A stretch of DNA of 50,693 bases from NCBI GenBank assembly GCA_019873735.1, contig JAIOAQ010000023.1, forward strand, positions 1 through 50,693. The letters run 5' to 3'. Positions 17,829-25,783 of this stretch are shown here, one piece after another. Origin of the DNA: Chloroflexota bacterium. GTDB lineage: Bacteria > Chloroflexota > Anaerolineae > Anaerolineales > Villigracilaceae. A model generated the notes under the pieces. The model was not told the origin of the DNA and did no database searches. It was given only the letters and a program-made list of their open reading frames with translations. Numbering within the stretch: position 1 is the stretch's first letter; every line of letters begins with the position of its first letter. The position numbers and the translations under genes are program-made.

Positions 17829-19360
17829 AGGTTTATCTGATGCATCCCGACAGGGATTTTGAACGACAAGGGTATAAAGAACAAAGGTATCCATACAGGT
17901 ATGTGCTTTCCCTGCCGCCTGCCAAAGCCGCCCTGATAGAAGATTTGGAACTGGAGACGCTTCTCAACGCGATGGCGCAAGGGGATGAATTTCTCTACGA
18001 TGTGGCGAAACAGGCCCTGGTGTCCAGTTTGGAATCGCCGGAGGCGATCTGCTATCGGCAGGCGATTCTCAAGGATTGCCTCAAGAATCCCGCTGTGGTG
18101 AGAGAGATTTATCACATCCCCATCGAAGCCGCCGACAGAAAACTCAAACACTGGATGGGCATCTTCACCCGTTACCCAAGCGGAGTCTTGAGCAGCGCGG
18201 TGCAAATGCTGGAGATGTTTGTCGCGCTCTTGAGACAGTTGAAGCAGATTGCCGATGAACACGCCGGGGAATTTGAGTCGGAAGGATTTCGCAGGTTTTT
18301 TGCGATGATCCAGCAGGAATTGACGCCGGAGTATTTCAACGAGGTGGAGCAGCACATCAAAACCTTGAAATTTCCACACGGGGTACTCATCAGCGCCCAA
18401 CTGGGAAACGGCAACGAAGGGACGAACTATGTTCTCTGCAAAACGAATGACGGCGCCCGTCGTTGGATGAAACGCGTCTTTTCCAGAAAATCCCCCCTCT
18501 ACACCTACACCCTCCATCCCCGCGATGACGCGGGCGCGCGGGCACTGGGCGAGTTGAGGGACAGGGGCCTCAACCTGGTTGCCAACGCCGCCGGGCAATC
18601 CGCCGACCATATAGACCATTTCTTCAACGCTTTGCGAACCGAACTGGCGTTTTATATCGGCTGCTTGAATTTGTCGGAGCGGCTCGCCGCTTTTGGGGAA
18701 CCGATTACCTTCCCCGACCCCGCGCCTGCCGGCGAGCGGCGACATTCGTTCAAGGGGCTGTATGATGTTGCTCTCGCATTGACCATGAACAAGAAGGTGG
18801 TGGGCAACGACGTGAACGCCGACGGCAAAGACCTGGTCATCATCACAGGCGCCAACCAGGGCGGCAAATCCGTTTTTCTGCGCAGCATCGGCCTGGCGCA
18901 GTTGATGATGCAGAGCGGTATGTTCGTCCCCGCCGAGGCGTTCTGTGCCAACATATGCACGGGCTTGTTTACACATTACCGCAGAGAAGAAGATGCCAGC
19001 ATGACCAGCGGAAAGTTCGACGAGGAACTCGGCAGGATGAGTGAAATTGTGGACGCCATCACGCCCAACGCCACGGTGCTGTTCAACGAGTCCTTTGCCG
19101 CGACCAACGAACGGGAAGGCTCGGAGATTGCGCGGCAGATTGTCAGCGCGCTGCTGGAAAAGAAGGTGAAGATTTTCTTCGTCACTCATTTGTATGATTT
19201 TGCCAGCAGTTTCCATGAGAAAAACTTGGAGAACGTCCTCTTCCTGCGAGCCGACCGCAAGGAGAAGGGACACCGCACTTACAAGTTGATTGTCGCCCCG
19301 CCGCTCAAGACCAGTTTTGGCGTGGACGCCTACAACAAGGTGTTTCGTGAAGGAAAATAA
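17825..19360 (+). CDS. MutS-family ATPase, second of a coupled pair
   Basis: This 511-residue paralogue of the preceding protein shares the layout: a helical N-terminal ~300 residues, then the ATPase. Walker A GANQGGKSVF lies near residue 338. Walker B reads VLFNESFAAT, again with Asn in place of Asp. The signature segment NEREGSEIARQI is followed by VTHLYDF, which keeps the H-loop His missing in its partner. AAGGAG lies inside the end of the upstream gene, ~10 bases before ATG 17825. It is a canonical MutS-fold ATPase but not a canonical mismatch-repair MutS. The paired, asymmetric arrangement suggests one active and one structural ATP site. Confidence 0.8.
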   Translation: MKVYLMHPDRDFERQGYKEQRYPYRYVLSLPPAKAALIEDLELETLLNAMAQGDEFLYDVAKQALVSSLESPEAICYRQAILKDCLKNPAVVREIYHIPIEAADRKLKHWMGIFTRYPSGVLSSAVQMLEMFVALLRQLKQIADEHAGEFESEGFRRFFAMIQQELTPEYFNEVEQHIKTLKFPHGVLISAQLGNGNEGTNYVLCKTNDGARRWMKRVFSRKSPLYTYTLHPRDDAGARALGELRDRGLNLVANAAGQSADHIDHFFNALRTELAFYIGCLNLSERLAAFGEPITFPDPAPAGERRHSFKGLYDVALALTMNKKVVGNDVNADGKDLVIITGANQGGKSVFLRSIGLAQLMMQSGMFVPAEAFCANICTGLFTHYRREEDASMTSGKFDEELGRMSEIVDAITPNATVLFNESFAATNEREGSEIARQIVSALLEKKVKIFFVTHLYDFASSFHEKNLENVLFLRADRKEKGHRTYKLIVAPPLKTSFGVDAYNKVFREGK

Positions 19361-19451
19361 CAAGGGCAATATCCTGCACCTCTGGTTCTCTTGAAAGCCT
19401 GCATTGCCGAAACACAGGCGCTGCTGCTTTTCATTAAACCTGCCCCTTCCC

Positions 19452-19470
19452 TGTCGGGAAAACCCCGACA
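19452..19470 (+). other. Hairpin downstream of the mutS-like pair
   Basis: TGTCGGG and CCCGACA form a 7-bp stem with a 5-nt loop, 91 bases after the stop codon at 19360. No T tract follows, so termination there is uncertain. Confidence 0.4.
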
Positions 19471-19503
19471 AAACCTGTGACAAACGAGGTGACATTCAAC
19501 CCT

Positions 19504-19531
19504 TTGATTTAAAAGGCATCTCTGTTACACT
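19504..19531 (+). promoter_or_regulatory. Promoter of a possible small RNA
   Basis: TTGATT and TACACT are separated by 16 bases, with TG one base before the -10 hexamer (extended -10). It points into a 230-base stretch with no convincing gene. Confidence 0.45.
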
Positions 19532-19537
19532 TGTAGC

Positions 19538-19770
19538 GACTCCGAAGCCTGTCCGCCTAAACGCAAAAAAAAACGCATGGCGGCAGGACAGTGGGACAAA
19601 CTTCAGTTTGTTCCACCAGGTAAAAGTGGAAACGCTTTTGCCCCCCGCTTCTGCTCATTTCCTCTCTGTTGGAGGGGCTGGGCGAGAAGCCTTTGGAAAG
19701 GAGAACCTTCGCGCCGCTCTGTATCTGTCTGCGCGCCGTCTCCTTTCTGTGAGGCGGCGCTTTGCTTTTT
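19538..19770 (+). ncRNA. Candidate small RNA between mutS-like and FmdE-like genes
   Basis: Most of the gene-free stretch 19361-19818 can be read as one transcription unit. It has the promoter at 19504-19531, a GTGGGACAAACT/AGTTTGTTCCAC hairpin at 19591-19616 and a terminator at 19733-19770. Short reading frames exist but lack ribosome sites and resemble no family. I recognise no 6S, SRP, tmRNA or RNase P signature. It could equally be a decayed repeat region. Confidence 0.3.
19733..19770 (+). terminator. Strong intrinsic terminator
   Basis: GCGCCGTCTC pairs with GAGGCGGCGC (one G-T pair) over an 8-nt loop and is followed by TTTGCTTTTT. No protein gene ends nearby, which supports a non-coding transcript upstream. 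Confidence 0.7.
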
Positions 19771-19784
19771 CTGCCGCCCTGGAC

Positions 19785-19818
19785 ACCGATAACTGACAAC
19801 TGATAACTGGATACTCCC
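19785..19818 (+). repeat. ACTGATAACTG-type short repeat at a start codon, copy 1
   Basis: Tandem words ACTGACA and ACTGATA end in ACTGGATACTCCC directly before the ATG at 19819. They take the place where a Shine-Dalgarno sequence would be. A near-identical block precedes the next gene (20423-20457). Confidence 0.65.
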
Positions 19819-20427
19819 ATGAACCTCCAACCCCTGCTCGACCTCTCCTCCCGCCATCACTCCCACCTGTGCCCGCGTCAAATTCTCGGCGTGCGGCTGG
19901 GGCTGTGTGGCATGAAAGCCCTCGGCTTCGATGCGCCGCCTCCCAAAAAGCGCTTGCTGGTTATCATAGAAACCGATGGCTGCTTCGCCGATGGAGTCAC
20001 CGCCGCCACCGACTGCACCGTCGGTCACCGCACCCTGCGCGTGGAAGACTACGGCAAAACCGCCGCGACCTTCGTGGACGTGCAAACCGGCCGCGCCGTC
20101 CGTGTCGCGCCCGCGCTGGACATCCGTCAAAAGGCTTACGTCTACGCGCCCAATGAGCCGCGTCACTACTTCGCCCAAATGCAAGCCTATCAAATCATTC
20201 CCGATGAGGAGATGTTCACCCTCACCGAAGTGACCCTGACCACGCCCATCAAAGCCATCGTCTCGCGGCCGGGCGTGCGCGTCAACTGCGATGTGTGCGG
20301 CGAGGAGATCATGAACGAGCGCGAAATTCACCGCGACGGACTGACCCTGTGCCGCGCCTGTGCCGGACAAGTTTATTATCAACTCGCGCTCAACCTTGCC
20401 ATCACCCCCACCGACGCCATACACTGA
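19819..20427 (+). CDS. FmdE-family zinc-binding protein
   Basis: This 202-residue protein resembles the formylmethanofuran dehydrogenase subunit E family (FmdE, COG2191). The N-terminal ~150 residues contain the typical segments HSHLCPRQILGVRLG, ETDGCFADGV and GKTAATFVD. The C-terminal zinc finger has CDVCGEE and CRAC pairs. The family is found beside Mo/W enzymes and transporters in many bacteria that lack formylmethanofuran; a role in metal handling for molybdoenzymes is suspected. The stop codon lies inside the repeat preceding the next gene. No Shine-Dalgarno sequence is visible. Confidence 0.82.
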   Translation: MNLQPLLDLSSRHHSHLCPRQILGVRLGLCGMKALGFDAPPPKKRLLVIIETDGCFADGVTAATDCTVGHRTLRVEDYGKTAATFVDVQTGRAVRVAPALDIRQKAYVYAPNEPRHYFAQMQAYQIIPDEEMFTLTEVTLTTPIKAIVSRPGVRVNCDVCGEEIMNEREIHRDGLTLCRACAGQVYYQLALNLAITPTDAIH

Positions 20428-20457
20428 CCACTGACCACTGATAACTGGATACCGCCC
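20423..20457 (+). repeat. ACTGATAACTG-type short repeat at a start codon, copy 2
   Basis: Three ACTGAcc/ACTGAta words run into ACTGGATACCGCCC just before ATG 20458. The block also contains the TGA stop of the FmdE-like gene. Compared with copy 1, the last ~20 bases before the ATG differ at only a few places. Confidence 0.65.
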
Positions 20458-21195
20458 ATGTTCCTCTACCCCATTATCCTGCTGATTGCCTTCATTTACG
20501 CCAGCGTCGGCTTTGGCGGCGCCACCGGCTACCTGGCCGCCATGAGTCTGTTTGGCATCCCGCCTCAGGTCATGGCCAGCACCGCCCTCCTGCTCAATGT
20601 CCTCGTTGCCAGCATTTCTTTCTCGTCTTTTTATCGCGCCGGGCATTTGCGCCGCGATCTGCTCATCCCCTTCCTGCTGACATCCGTTCCCGCAGCCTTT
20701 CTCGGCGGCTCATTCAAAATCAGCGACCAGACTTACGCCATTCTTCTCTACGCTGTGCTCACCTTTGTTGCACTCCGCCTGTTGTTTTTTAGCAAAAAGC
20801 AGGATGAACTTCAGACGCTGCGACCTCTTCCCCTGGGCTGGGCACTGCTCATTGGGCTTGGCATTGGCTTGCTCTCCGGCGCGGTTGGCATCGGCGGGGG
20901 AATTTTCCTCTCACCGGTCATTCTTCTCGCCCGCTGGGGCACTTCCAAACAGGCCGCAGCCGTATCGGCGGCTTTCATCCTCCTGAATTCCCTAAGCGGC
21001 CTGACCGGGCGATTCGTTGGCGGCACCCTTCTCGTAGATGCCTTTTCCCTGTCTCTCATCCCCTTCGGGCTGATTGGCGCATTGCTGGGTAGTTACTGGG
21101 GAGCAATTCGCTTTACCAACCTGACCCTGCGCCGCACGCTTGGAGCCATTATGACCTTTGCCGTCTCAAATTTTTGGTGGATGTTTTGGAGATAG
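20458..21195 (+). CDS. TSUP-family exporter (TauE/SafE-like)
   Basis: This 245-residue inner-membrane protein has about seven to eight hydrophobic segments. It carries the two TauE/SafE family halves, each opening with a Gly-rich turn (ASVGFGGATGYLAAM and SGAVGIGGGIFLSP). The family moves sulfite, sulfoacetate or other small anions. It lies 30 bases after the FmdE-like gene, so the two are probably co-transcribed. A link with the sulfur-type reductase upstream is possible but only by proximity. There is no ribosome site other than the ACTGATAACTG repeat. Confidence 0.85.
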   Translation: MFLYPIILLIAFIYASVGFGGATGYLAAMSLFGIPPQVMASTALLLNVLVASISFSSFYRAGHLRRDLLIPFLLTSVPAAFLGGSFKISDQTYAILLYAVLTFVALRLLFFSKKQDELQTLRPLPLGWALLIGLGIGLLSGAVGIGGGIFLSPVILLARWGTSKQAAAVSAAFILLNSLSGLTGRFVGGTLLVDAFSLSLIPFGLIGALLGSYWGAIRFTNLTLRRTLGAIMTFAVSNFWWMFWR

Positions 21196-21288
21196 GTTTG
21201 CCAGCCTTTGCAATAACATGAATTGCACACTGGCCTGCTCAGCCGCCACGACCGGATTCTGTTCACGATAAATGCGCATCACCTACGG

Positions 21289-21294
21289 TATAAT
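21289..21294 (+). promoter_or_regulatory. TATAAT box, possible leaderless start of ricT
   Basis: A perfect TATAAT lies 7 bases before ATG 21302, so the transcript should begin at or next to the start codon. No Shine-Dalgarno sequence is present. The -35 is weak. The cytochrome c remnant at 7188 has the same arrangement. Confidence 0.5.
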
Positions 21295-21301
21295 ACCGCG
21301 C

Positions 21302-22210
21302 ATGCAACCAATCATTATCGGTGTCCGTTTCAACCCAACCGGCAAAATTTATCACTTCGATAGTTCGACCGTCCCCGACATCCGCACCGGCGAATATGTT
21401 GTAGTGGATACGGTCCGCGGTAAGCATTTAGGAGAAGTTGTACAAGTTTTTACCGAACCGCCGGAACCACCCGAAGGCGGCTGGAAAAACGTTGAGCGCC
21501 GCGCCACACCGCGCGACCTTCTCCTGCGGCAAACATGGGAGGGGCGTCAAACCGAAGCCCTGATTGCCTGCCGTGCTCGGGCTGCTGAACTGGGATTGAC
21601 CAACATCAAGGTCATTGCCGCAGAATTCAACTTCGACGGTTCCCGCCTGTCTCTCTTCTTCAGCGCCGAAGCAGAAGATAAAGTAGAACTCAAGAGTCTG
21701 CGCAAGGATATGCAAAAACTCTATCCGCAGGCACAAGTCGAACTGCGCCAAATTGGCCCGCGCGACGTAGCCAAAATCCTGGGCGGCATGGGCGCCTGCG
21801 GCCTCGAAAGCCGCTGCTGCTCCCGTTTCCTGACCGATTTCAGCCCCATCTCCATCAAGATGGCCAAAGAGCAAGACATCTCGCTTACGCCTTCTGAAAT
21901 CACAGGGATGTGCGGACGGCTGCGCTGCTGCCTGGTCTATGAGTTTGAACAGTACGTCGAAGCCCGCAAAAACCTCCCCAAGCGGGGCAAGATGGTTGTT
22001 ACCCCTCAGGGAGAAGGAAAAATCGTGGACATCCAGGCGCTAAGCGGCCTGTTGCTGGTGGATATCCCTGGCATCGGTAGCCGCTGGTACTCGGTCAACG
22101 ACCTGCAACCCCAAGAAGAACTCGCCGCCTTACAGCGTAAAGCCAAAGCACCCTGTCCAGTCCACGAAAACGGCGAATGCAACTGCCAAAACGGGAAGAC
22201 AGAAAAATGA
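21302..22210 (+). CDS. ricT: PSP1-domain protein, RicT (YaaT)-like
   Basis: This 302-residue PSP1/RicT family protein is cytoplasmic. In Bacillus, RicT acts with RicA and RicF in an Fe-S-containing complex that controls RNase Y and mRNA maturation. The conserved Cys cluster GACGLESRCCSRF and MCGRLRCCLVYE is present, as is the N-terminal PSP1 barrel (GEYVVVDTVRGKHLGEVV). The C-terminal tail adds CPVHENGECNC. The start at 21302 fits family length; an upstream in-frame ATG at 21272 precedes the TATAAT box. It heads a four-gene chain, each gene overlapping the next by ATGA. Whether RicA/RicF partners exist cannot be seen here. Confidence 0.88.
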   Translation: MQPIIIGVRFNPTGKIYHFDSSTVPDIRTGEYVVVDTVRGKHLGEVVQVFTEPPEPPEGGWKNVERRATPRDLLLRQTWEGRQTEALIACRARAAELGLTNIKVIAAEFNFDGSRLSLFFSAEAEDKVELKSLRKDMQKLYPQAQVELRQIGPRDVAKILGGMGACGLESRCCSRFLTDFSPISIKMAKEQDISLTPSEITGMCGRLRCCLVYEFEQYVEARKNLPKRGKMVVTPQGEGKIVDIQALSGLLLVDIPGIGSRWYSVNDLQPQEELAALQRKAKAPCPVHENGECNCQNGKTEK

Positions 22211-22938
22211 CATCCCACCCCGATAACTGGACCACCCCCCAACAAATCCTGGTCATCCTGGCACATCCGGATGACCCGGAATTTTTTTGCGGCGCAACCC
22301 TTGCTCGTTGGGCGCGCGCCGGCCATCACATCACCTACGCCTTGCTCACCTGCGGCGACAAAGGCTCCAGCAATCCGGAGACCCTGCCGGGCGATCTGTG
22401 CCAGACGCGACAAGAGGAACAGAAAGCCGCCGCCTCTATCATCGGAGCAAAAGCGGTTCATTTTCTGGACCGAGAAGATGGCTACCTGATTCCCGACCTT
22501 TCCCTGCGCCGTGACATAACACGCCTGATTCGCCAGTTCAGGCCCGACATCCTCGTTACCTGCGATCCGCAAAACCTGTTCCCGCCCGGCTCCTATCGTC
22601 TCAATCATCCCGATCATCGCGCCGCCGGCCAGGCCGTACTGGACGCCGTCTTCCCGGCAGCCGGCAACCCGCTCTTCTTCCCCGAACTCCTGCACAACGA
22701 AGGCCTGCTTCCCCACAGCCCGCGCGAAGTCTGGGTCTCCCTCACCGCCCGGCCAACCGTTGTCCTGGACGTGACCGACACCTGGGAAATCAAACTCCAG
22801 GCACTTAAAGAACACCGCTCCCAAATAGGCGACCCGGCGGAATTTGAAAAGCGGATGCGCGCCCGCCACACCGAAGACAGCAGCGATGAGGCCCCTCGTT
22901 ATGAGGAAGGCTTTCTCGTCCTTAAATTTCGCTCATGA
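22207..22938 (+). CDS. PIG-L/LmbE-family deacetylase
   Basis: This 243-residue zinc-dependent N-deacetylase of the PIG-L family would act on N-acetylated glucosamine-like or other amide substrates. The AHPDD motif (His20, Asp23) and the NHPDH segment supply the metal ligands, and Asp22 is the likely base. The ATG overlaps the ricT stop (ATGA at 22207-22210) and the 3' end overlaps the metallo-hydrolase gene. It is about the normal family length. The substrate is unknown. The neighbouring M20 amidohydrolase suggests a shared theme of amide cleavage. Confidence 0.88.
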   Translation: MTSHPDNWTTPQQILVILAHPDDPEFFCGATLARWARAGHHITYALLTCGDKGSSNPETLPGDLCQTRQEEQKAAASIIGAKAVHFLDREDGYLIPDLSLRRDITRLIRQFRPDILVTCDPQNLFPPGSYRLNHPDHRAAGQAVLDAVFPAAGNPLFFPELLHNEGLLPHSPREVWVSLTARPTVVLDVTDTWEIKLQALKEHRSQIGDPAEFEKRMRARHTEDSSDEAPRYEEGFLVLKFRS

Positions 22939-23519
22939 ACCTGGTCGACCTGGGTTTTCGCTCCACACATTATTACGCCCTCGACTTGAAGGCAGGCAAA
23001 TTGCTGATTGACTGCGGCTGGCCGGGGCGAATGGCCGAGTTCCTGACGGTCTTCCGGCGCAAAGGAGTAGACCCAAAATCCATCCGCTACCTGCTCGTCA
23101 CCCACTTTCACATGGATCATGCCGGACTGGTACAGGAATTCAAAAACCTCGGCGCGACCTTGCTCTTAATGCCCACCCAGGTTGGCTACCCCGAAAAACT
23201 GGCCGACTTCCTGCGCCCCAAGAAAGAGAATTTTCTGGAAATTCAAGAATCTGGCAGCCTGCGGCTTGAATTCTCCGCCAGCCGCGCCTTCCTCGCCAGC
23301 CTTGGACTGGCGGGGGAAATCATCCCCACCCCCGCCCACAGTCCCGACCATGTGACCCTGGTACTGGATAACGGCTGGGCTTTCACCGGCGACCTGCCGC
23401 CGCGTGAACTGGCAACCCCCGAACAGCCCGAACTGCAGGCATCCTGGAACAGCATTTTTGCCCATCCCATCACCCGCATCTATCCGGCACACGGCAATCC
23501 AACAGAAGAAAAACCATGA
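22935..23519 (+). CDS. Metallo-beta-lactamase-fold hydrolase
   Basis: This 194-residue MBL-fold protein has the HxHxDH motif (His57, His59, Asp61, His62) and downstream metal ligands in PAHSPDHV, FTGDLP and YPAHGNP. It is short for the family, with little beyond the core fold, so glyoxalase II-like or general hydrolase activity is possible. It is translationally coupled at both ends in the ricT/PIG-L/M20 chain. No substrate can be assigned. Confidence 0.85.
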   Translation: MNLVDLGFRSTHYYALDLKAGKLLIDCGWPGRMAEFLTVFRRKGVDPKSIRYLLVTHFHMDHAGLVQEFKNLGATLLLMPTQVGYPEKLADFLRPKKENFLEIQESGSLRLEFSASRAFLASLGLAGEIIPTPAHSPDHVTLVLDNGWAFTGDLPPRELATPEQPELQASWNSIFAHPITRIYPAHGNPTEEKP

Positions 23520-24718
23520 CCAACATTTACGAACAAGCCCAAAGTCTGTTTCCCTACACGCAATCCATCCGCCGCGACCTCCACCGCCACCCCGAACTCG
23601 GTTTCGAGGAACAGCGAACCGCCCAGGTCATCCTTCGCGAACTGAACGCGCTGGGGCTGGAAGTTCAGGCCGGCATTGCCCAAACCGGCATAACAGCCCT
23701 GCTCACAGGTGCAAAACCAGGGCCGGTTGTCCTGGTACGGGCAGATATGGATGCCCTGCCGATTGAAGAACAAACCGGCGCAGAATACGCCTCGCAAGAA
23801 GCCGGCAAAATGCATGCCTGCGGTCACGACGGCCATGTTGCCATCGGCCTGACAGTAGCCAGAATACTGCACAGCCACAAAGCCAGCCTGGCAGGGACGG
23901 TTAAATTCATCTTTCAGCCAGCCGAAGAGGGCGTAATCGGCCCGCAAGGGATGGGAGGCGCAGAGTGGATGGTCGCCGAGGGCATACTGGAAAACCCCCG
24001 CCCCGATATTGCCTTTGCCTTGCACCTGTGGAACGAACGGCCATTAGGCTGGGTGAATATTGCTGCCGGGCCGGTGATGGCCGGCGCCGAATTATTCACA
24101 ATCAAAGTCATCGGGCGCGGCGGGCATGGCGCCATGCCCCATCTGGCCGCCGATCCACTATTGGCCGGAGCGCAGATTGTCACCGCGTTACAAAGCGTTG
24201 TTGCGCGCAACGTTTCCCCCCTCAACGCGGCGGTAGTCACAACAGGCACATTCCACGGCGGAACCGCTTTCAATATTATTCCCCCCGAGGTGGTGATGGA
24301 AGGCACCATCCGCACTTTTGAACCGCAGGTGCGGACCACCGTCTTGCGGCGAGTAGAAGAAATTGCCCGGCAGGTTGCAGAGGGGATGGGTTGCCGCGCC
24401 GAATTCACCAGCCGACGCATCACGCCCGCTCTCGTCAATCAACCAGAAGCAGCGGCCATCGTCCAACAAGCAGCACAGAAGGTATTGCCACAAATAAAAG
24501 TGGATACGTCCTCCCACCTCACCATGGGGTCCGAAGATATGGCATTTATCCTTGAACAGGTAAAAGGGTGCTATTTCTTCGTCGGCTCGGCCAACCCCGA
24601 AAAGGGATTAGACTATGGCCACCATCACCCCAAATTTGATTTCGACGAGACGGCCATGATCAACGCCGTCGCGCTGATGACAGGGGCCGTCATGGAATAT
24701 CTGGCAGAGGCGGCCTAA
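23516..24718 (+). CDS. M20-family amidohydrolase (hippurate hydrolase-like)
   Basis: This 400-residue M20D metal-dependent hydrolase cleaves N-acyl amino acids or related amides in the cytoplasm. Metal-site motifs HACGHDGH (His100-His107) and FQPAEEG are intact. The central dimerisation insert begins around GRGGHGAMPH. It ends the ricT operon, and its start overlaps the preceding stop (ATGA). A second M20 gene at 25.8 kb is a paralogue on the opposite strand. Hippurate, indole-acyl amino acids or N-acetyl amino acids are all reasonable substrates. Confidence 0.9.
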   Translation: MTNIYEQAQSLFPYTQSIRRDLHRHPELGFEEQRTAQVILRELNALGLEVQAGIAQTGITALLTGAKPGPVVLVRADMDALPIEEQTGAEYASQEAGKMHACGHDGHVAIGLTVARILHSHKASLAGTVKFIFQPAEEGVIGPQGMGGAEWMVAEGILENPRPDIAFALHLWNERPLGWVNIAAGPVMAGAELFTIKVIGRGGHGAMPHLAADPLLAGAQIVTALQSVVARNVSPLNAAVVTTGTFHGGTAFNIIPPEVVMEGTIRTFEPQVRTTVLRRVEEIARQVAEGMGCRAEFTSRRITPALVNQPEAAAIVQQAAQKVLPQIKVDTSSHLTMGSEDMAFILEQVKGCYFFVGSANPEKGLDYGHHHPKFDFDETAMINAVALMTGAVMEYLAEAA

Positions 24719-24726
24719 ATCTCCGC

Positions 24727-24754
24727 TTGACTCTGCCCAAAAGCAGGCTATGAT
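24727..24754 (+). promoter_or_regulatory. Promoter of the lipoprotein gene
   Basis: TTGACT and TATGAT are separated by 16 bases, with the predicted start near 24761. GAGG at 24762-24765 then serves ATG 24776, giving a very short leader. Confidence 0.65.
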
Positions 24755-24775
24755 TAGGCATGAGGTAACATCAAA

Positions 24776-25438
24776 ATGAAACGCATACTCATCCTGTCGG
24801 TGCTATTCCTTTCATCCTGCGCATTGCCCGATATGGCAAGCCTGCTTCCTCAGCCGTCCCCTCCGCCGCCCACAGAGACGATCACCGCAACCATTCCGCC
24901 GTCCGAAACGCCTACCATCACCCCGACACAACCTACCCCCACCTTCACCACCACCCCCACACTGTTAGGCTGGGAACCATCGCCCACCGAAGCGCCCACC
25001 GAGACGCCTGACCCTCGCCTGCCATCCGAGACGCCGACGACAGATCCACTGGCCGATTGGAGTACCAGCACACCAAAGTACAGCGGATTCCTGGCGGTTT
25101 TTCTACAATACGGCGTGATTTACTGGGGATCGTGCTCCCCAAACGCCACCCTCATCACTGCCACGGTTGAAAACCCGCGGCTGGTGGACGATGTCATTCT
25201 CTTCGTACGTCTGAAGGACAAAAAATTCGACGAGGAGACAGAATGGCGCGGCGTGACCATGGACAAAAAAGACAACGGCCTGTATTCTTACACCCTGCAC
25301 TATAAAAACCTGAACGATTACGGCCACTTCACCCACGCCTGGGTGCTGTACCAACTGGTAGCCACCGATAGAAAGGGCGACATCGTTGGACGTACACCCG
25401 TCACAGACAACCGCCTTAGCCTGGAGGCATGCCCCTGA
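24776..25438 (+). CDS. Lipoprotein with Thr/Pro-rich linker
   Basis: This 220-residue predicted lipoprotein has the signal MKRILILSVLFLSSC, lipidated at Cys15. Residues ~25-85 are a low-complexity Pro/Thr/Ser linker typical of Chloroflexota surface proteins. The C-terminal ~125 residues form a compact, probably beta-rich domain opening YWGSCSP and ending LEACP; the two Cys may form a disulfide. No function is known to me. It has its own promoter and stands alone. The linker suggests display away from the membrane. Confidence 0.75.
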   Translation: MKRILILSVLFLSSCALPDMASLLPQPSPPPPTETITATIPPSETPTITPTQPTPTFTTTPTLLGWEPSPTEAPTETPDPRLPSETPTTDPLADWSTSTPKYSGFLAVFLQYGVIYWGSCSPNATLITATVENPRLVDDVILFVRLKDKKFDEETEWRGVTMDKKDNGLYSYTLHYKNLNDYGHFTHAWVLYQLVATDRKGDIVGRTPVTDNRLSLEACP

Positions 25439-25490
25439 CGGAAACCACCTAAAAAAAGAGAAATCGGCGCTTTCCCCCGCCGTACCCTTA

Positions 25491-25527
25491 ACCCTCCCGC
25501 AGGTTACACCAAAACCGGCGGGAGGGT
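25491..25527. repeat. Palindromic CCCTCCCGCAGGTT repeat, copy A
   Basis: The left arm ACCCTCCCGCAGGTT and right arm AACCGGCGGGAGGGT differ by one base from perfect pairing. This is the shortest copy of a family also present near 28425, 30687, 38521 and 49263. It sits just after the lipoprotein stop and could act as its terminator. Confidence 0.7.
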
Positions 25528-25665
25528 ATTCCAATTTGCTACAAGTGAAACAATGCCGCCCAAAATATCAATTTTGTAAAAAATAACGCGGCACAAGGTG
25601 CAACGAAAGCGACCCAAAAGCGTTATATTGTTATAGAAAGTAACCAGCAAAGAAAGGAGGCAGCC

Positions 25666-25782
25666 ATGGTTGTACTGATCGCTTTGGGTTTGCTGATTGT
25701 ATTTGTCACAGTGGCATGTGTCCACCTGATCTGTGCTCAGTACGAGCCAGACGACCTCCACAACATGGGGGTTGGGCGGTAA
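25666..25782 (+). CDS. 38-residue single-pass membrane protein
   Basis: The frame MVVLIALGLLIVFVTVACVH runs into a short polar tail (ICAQYEPDDLHNMGVGR). A perfect AAGGAGG ends 5 bases before the ATG. A TGtTATAGA extended -10 lies near 25628-25637 and a strong bidirectional terminator follows at once. Those three signals together argue for a real small gene. One transmembrane helix (residues ~2-23) is clear. Function is unknown; many such proteins modulate membrane complexes. Confidence 0.6.
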   Translation: MVVLIALGLLIVFVTVACVHLICAQYEPDDLHNMGVGR

Positions 25783-25783
25783 A

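Noticed and set aside
17795..19495. 566-residue minus-strand frame antisense to the second MutS-like gene
   Set aside because: Plus strand carries intact Walker motifs and a coupled start; the antisense frame resembles nothing.
19404..19796. 130-residue plus-strand frame in the gene-free stretch
   Set aside because: It crosses hairpins and a terminator, lacks a ribosome site and looks like translated repeats.
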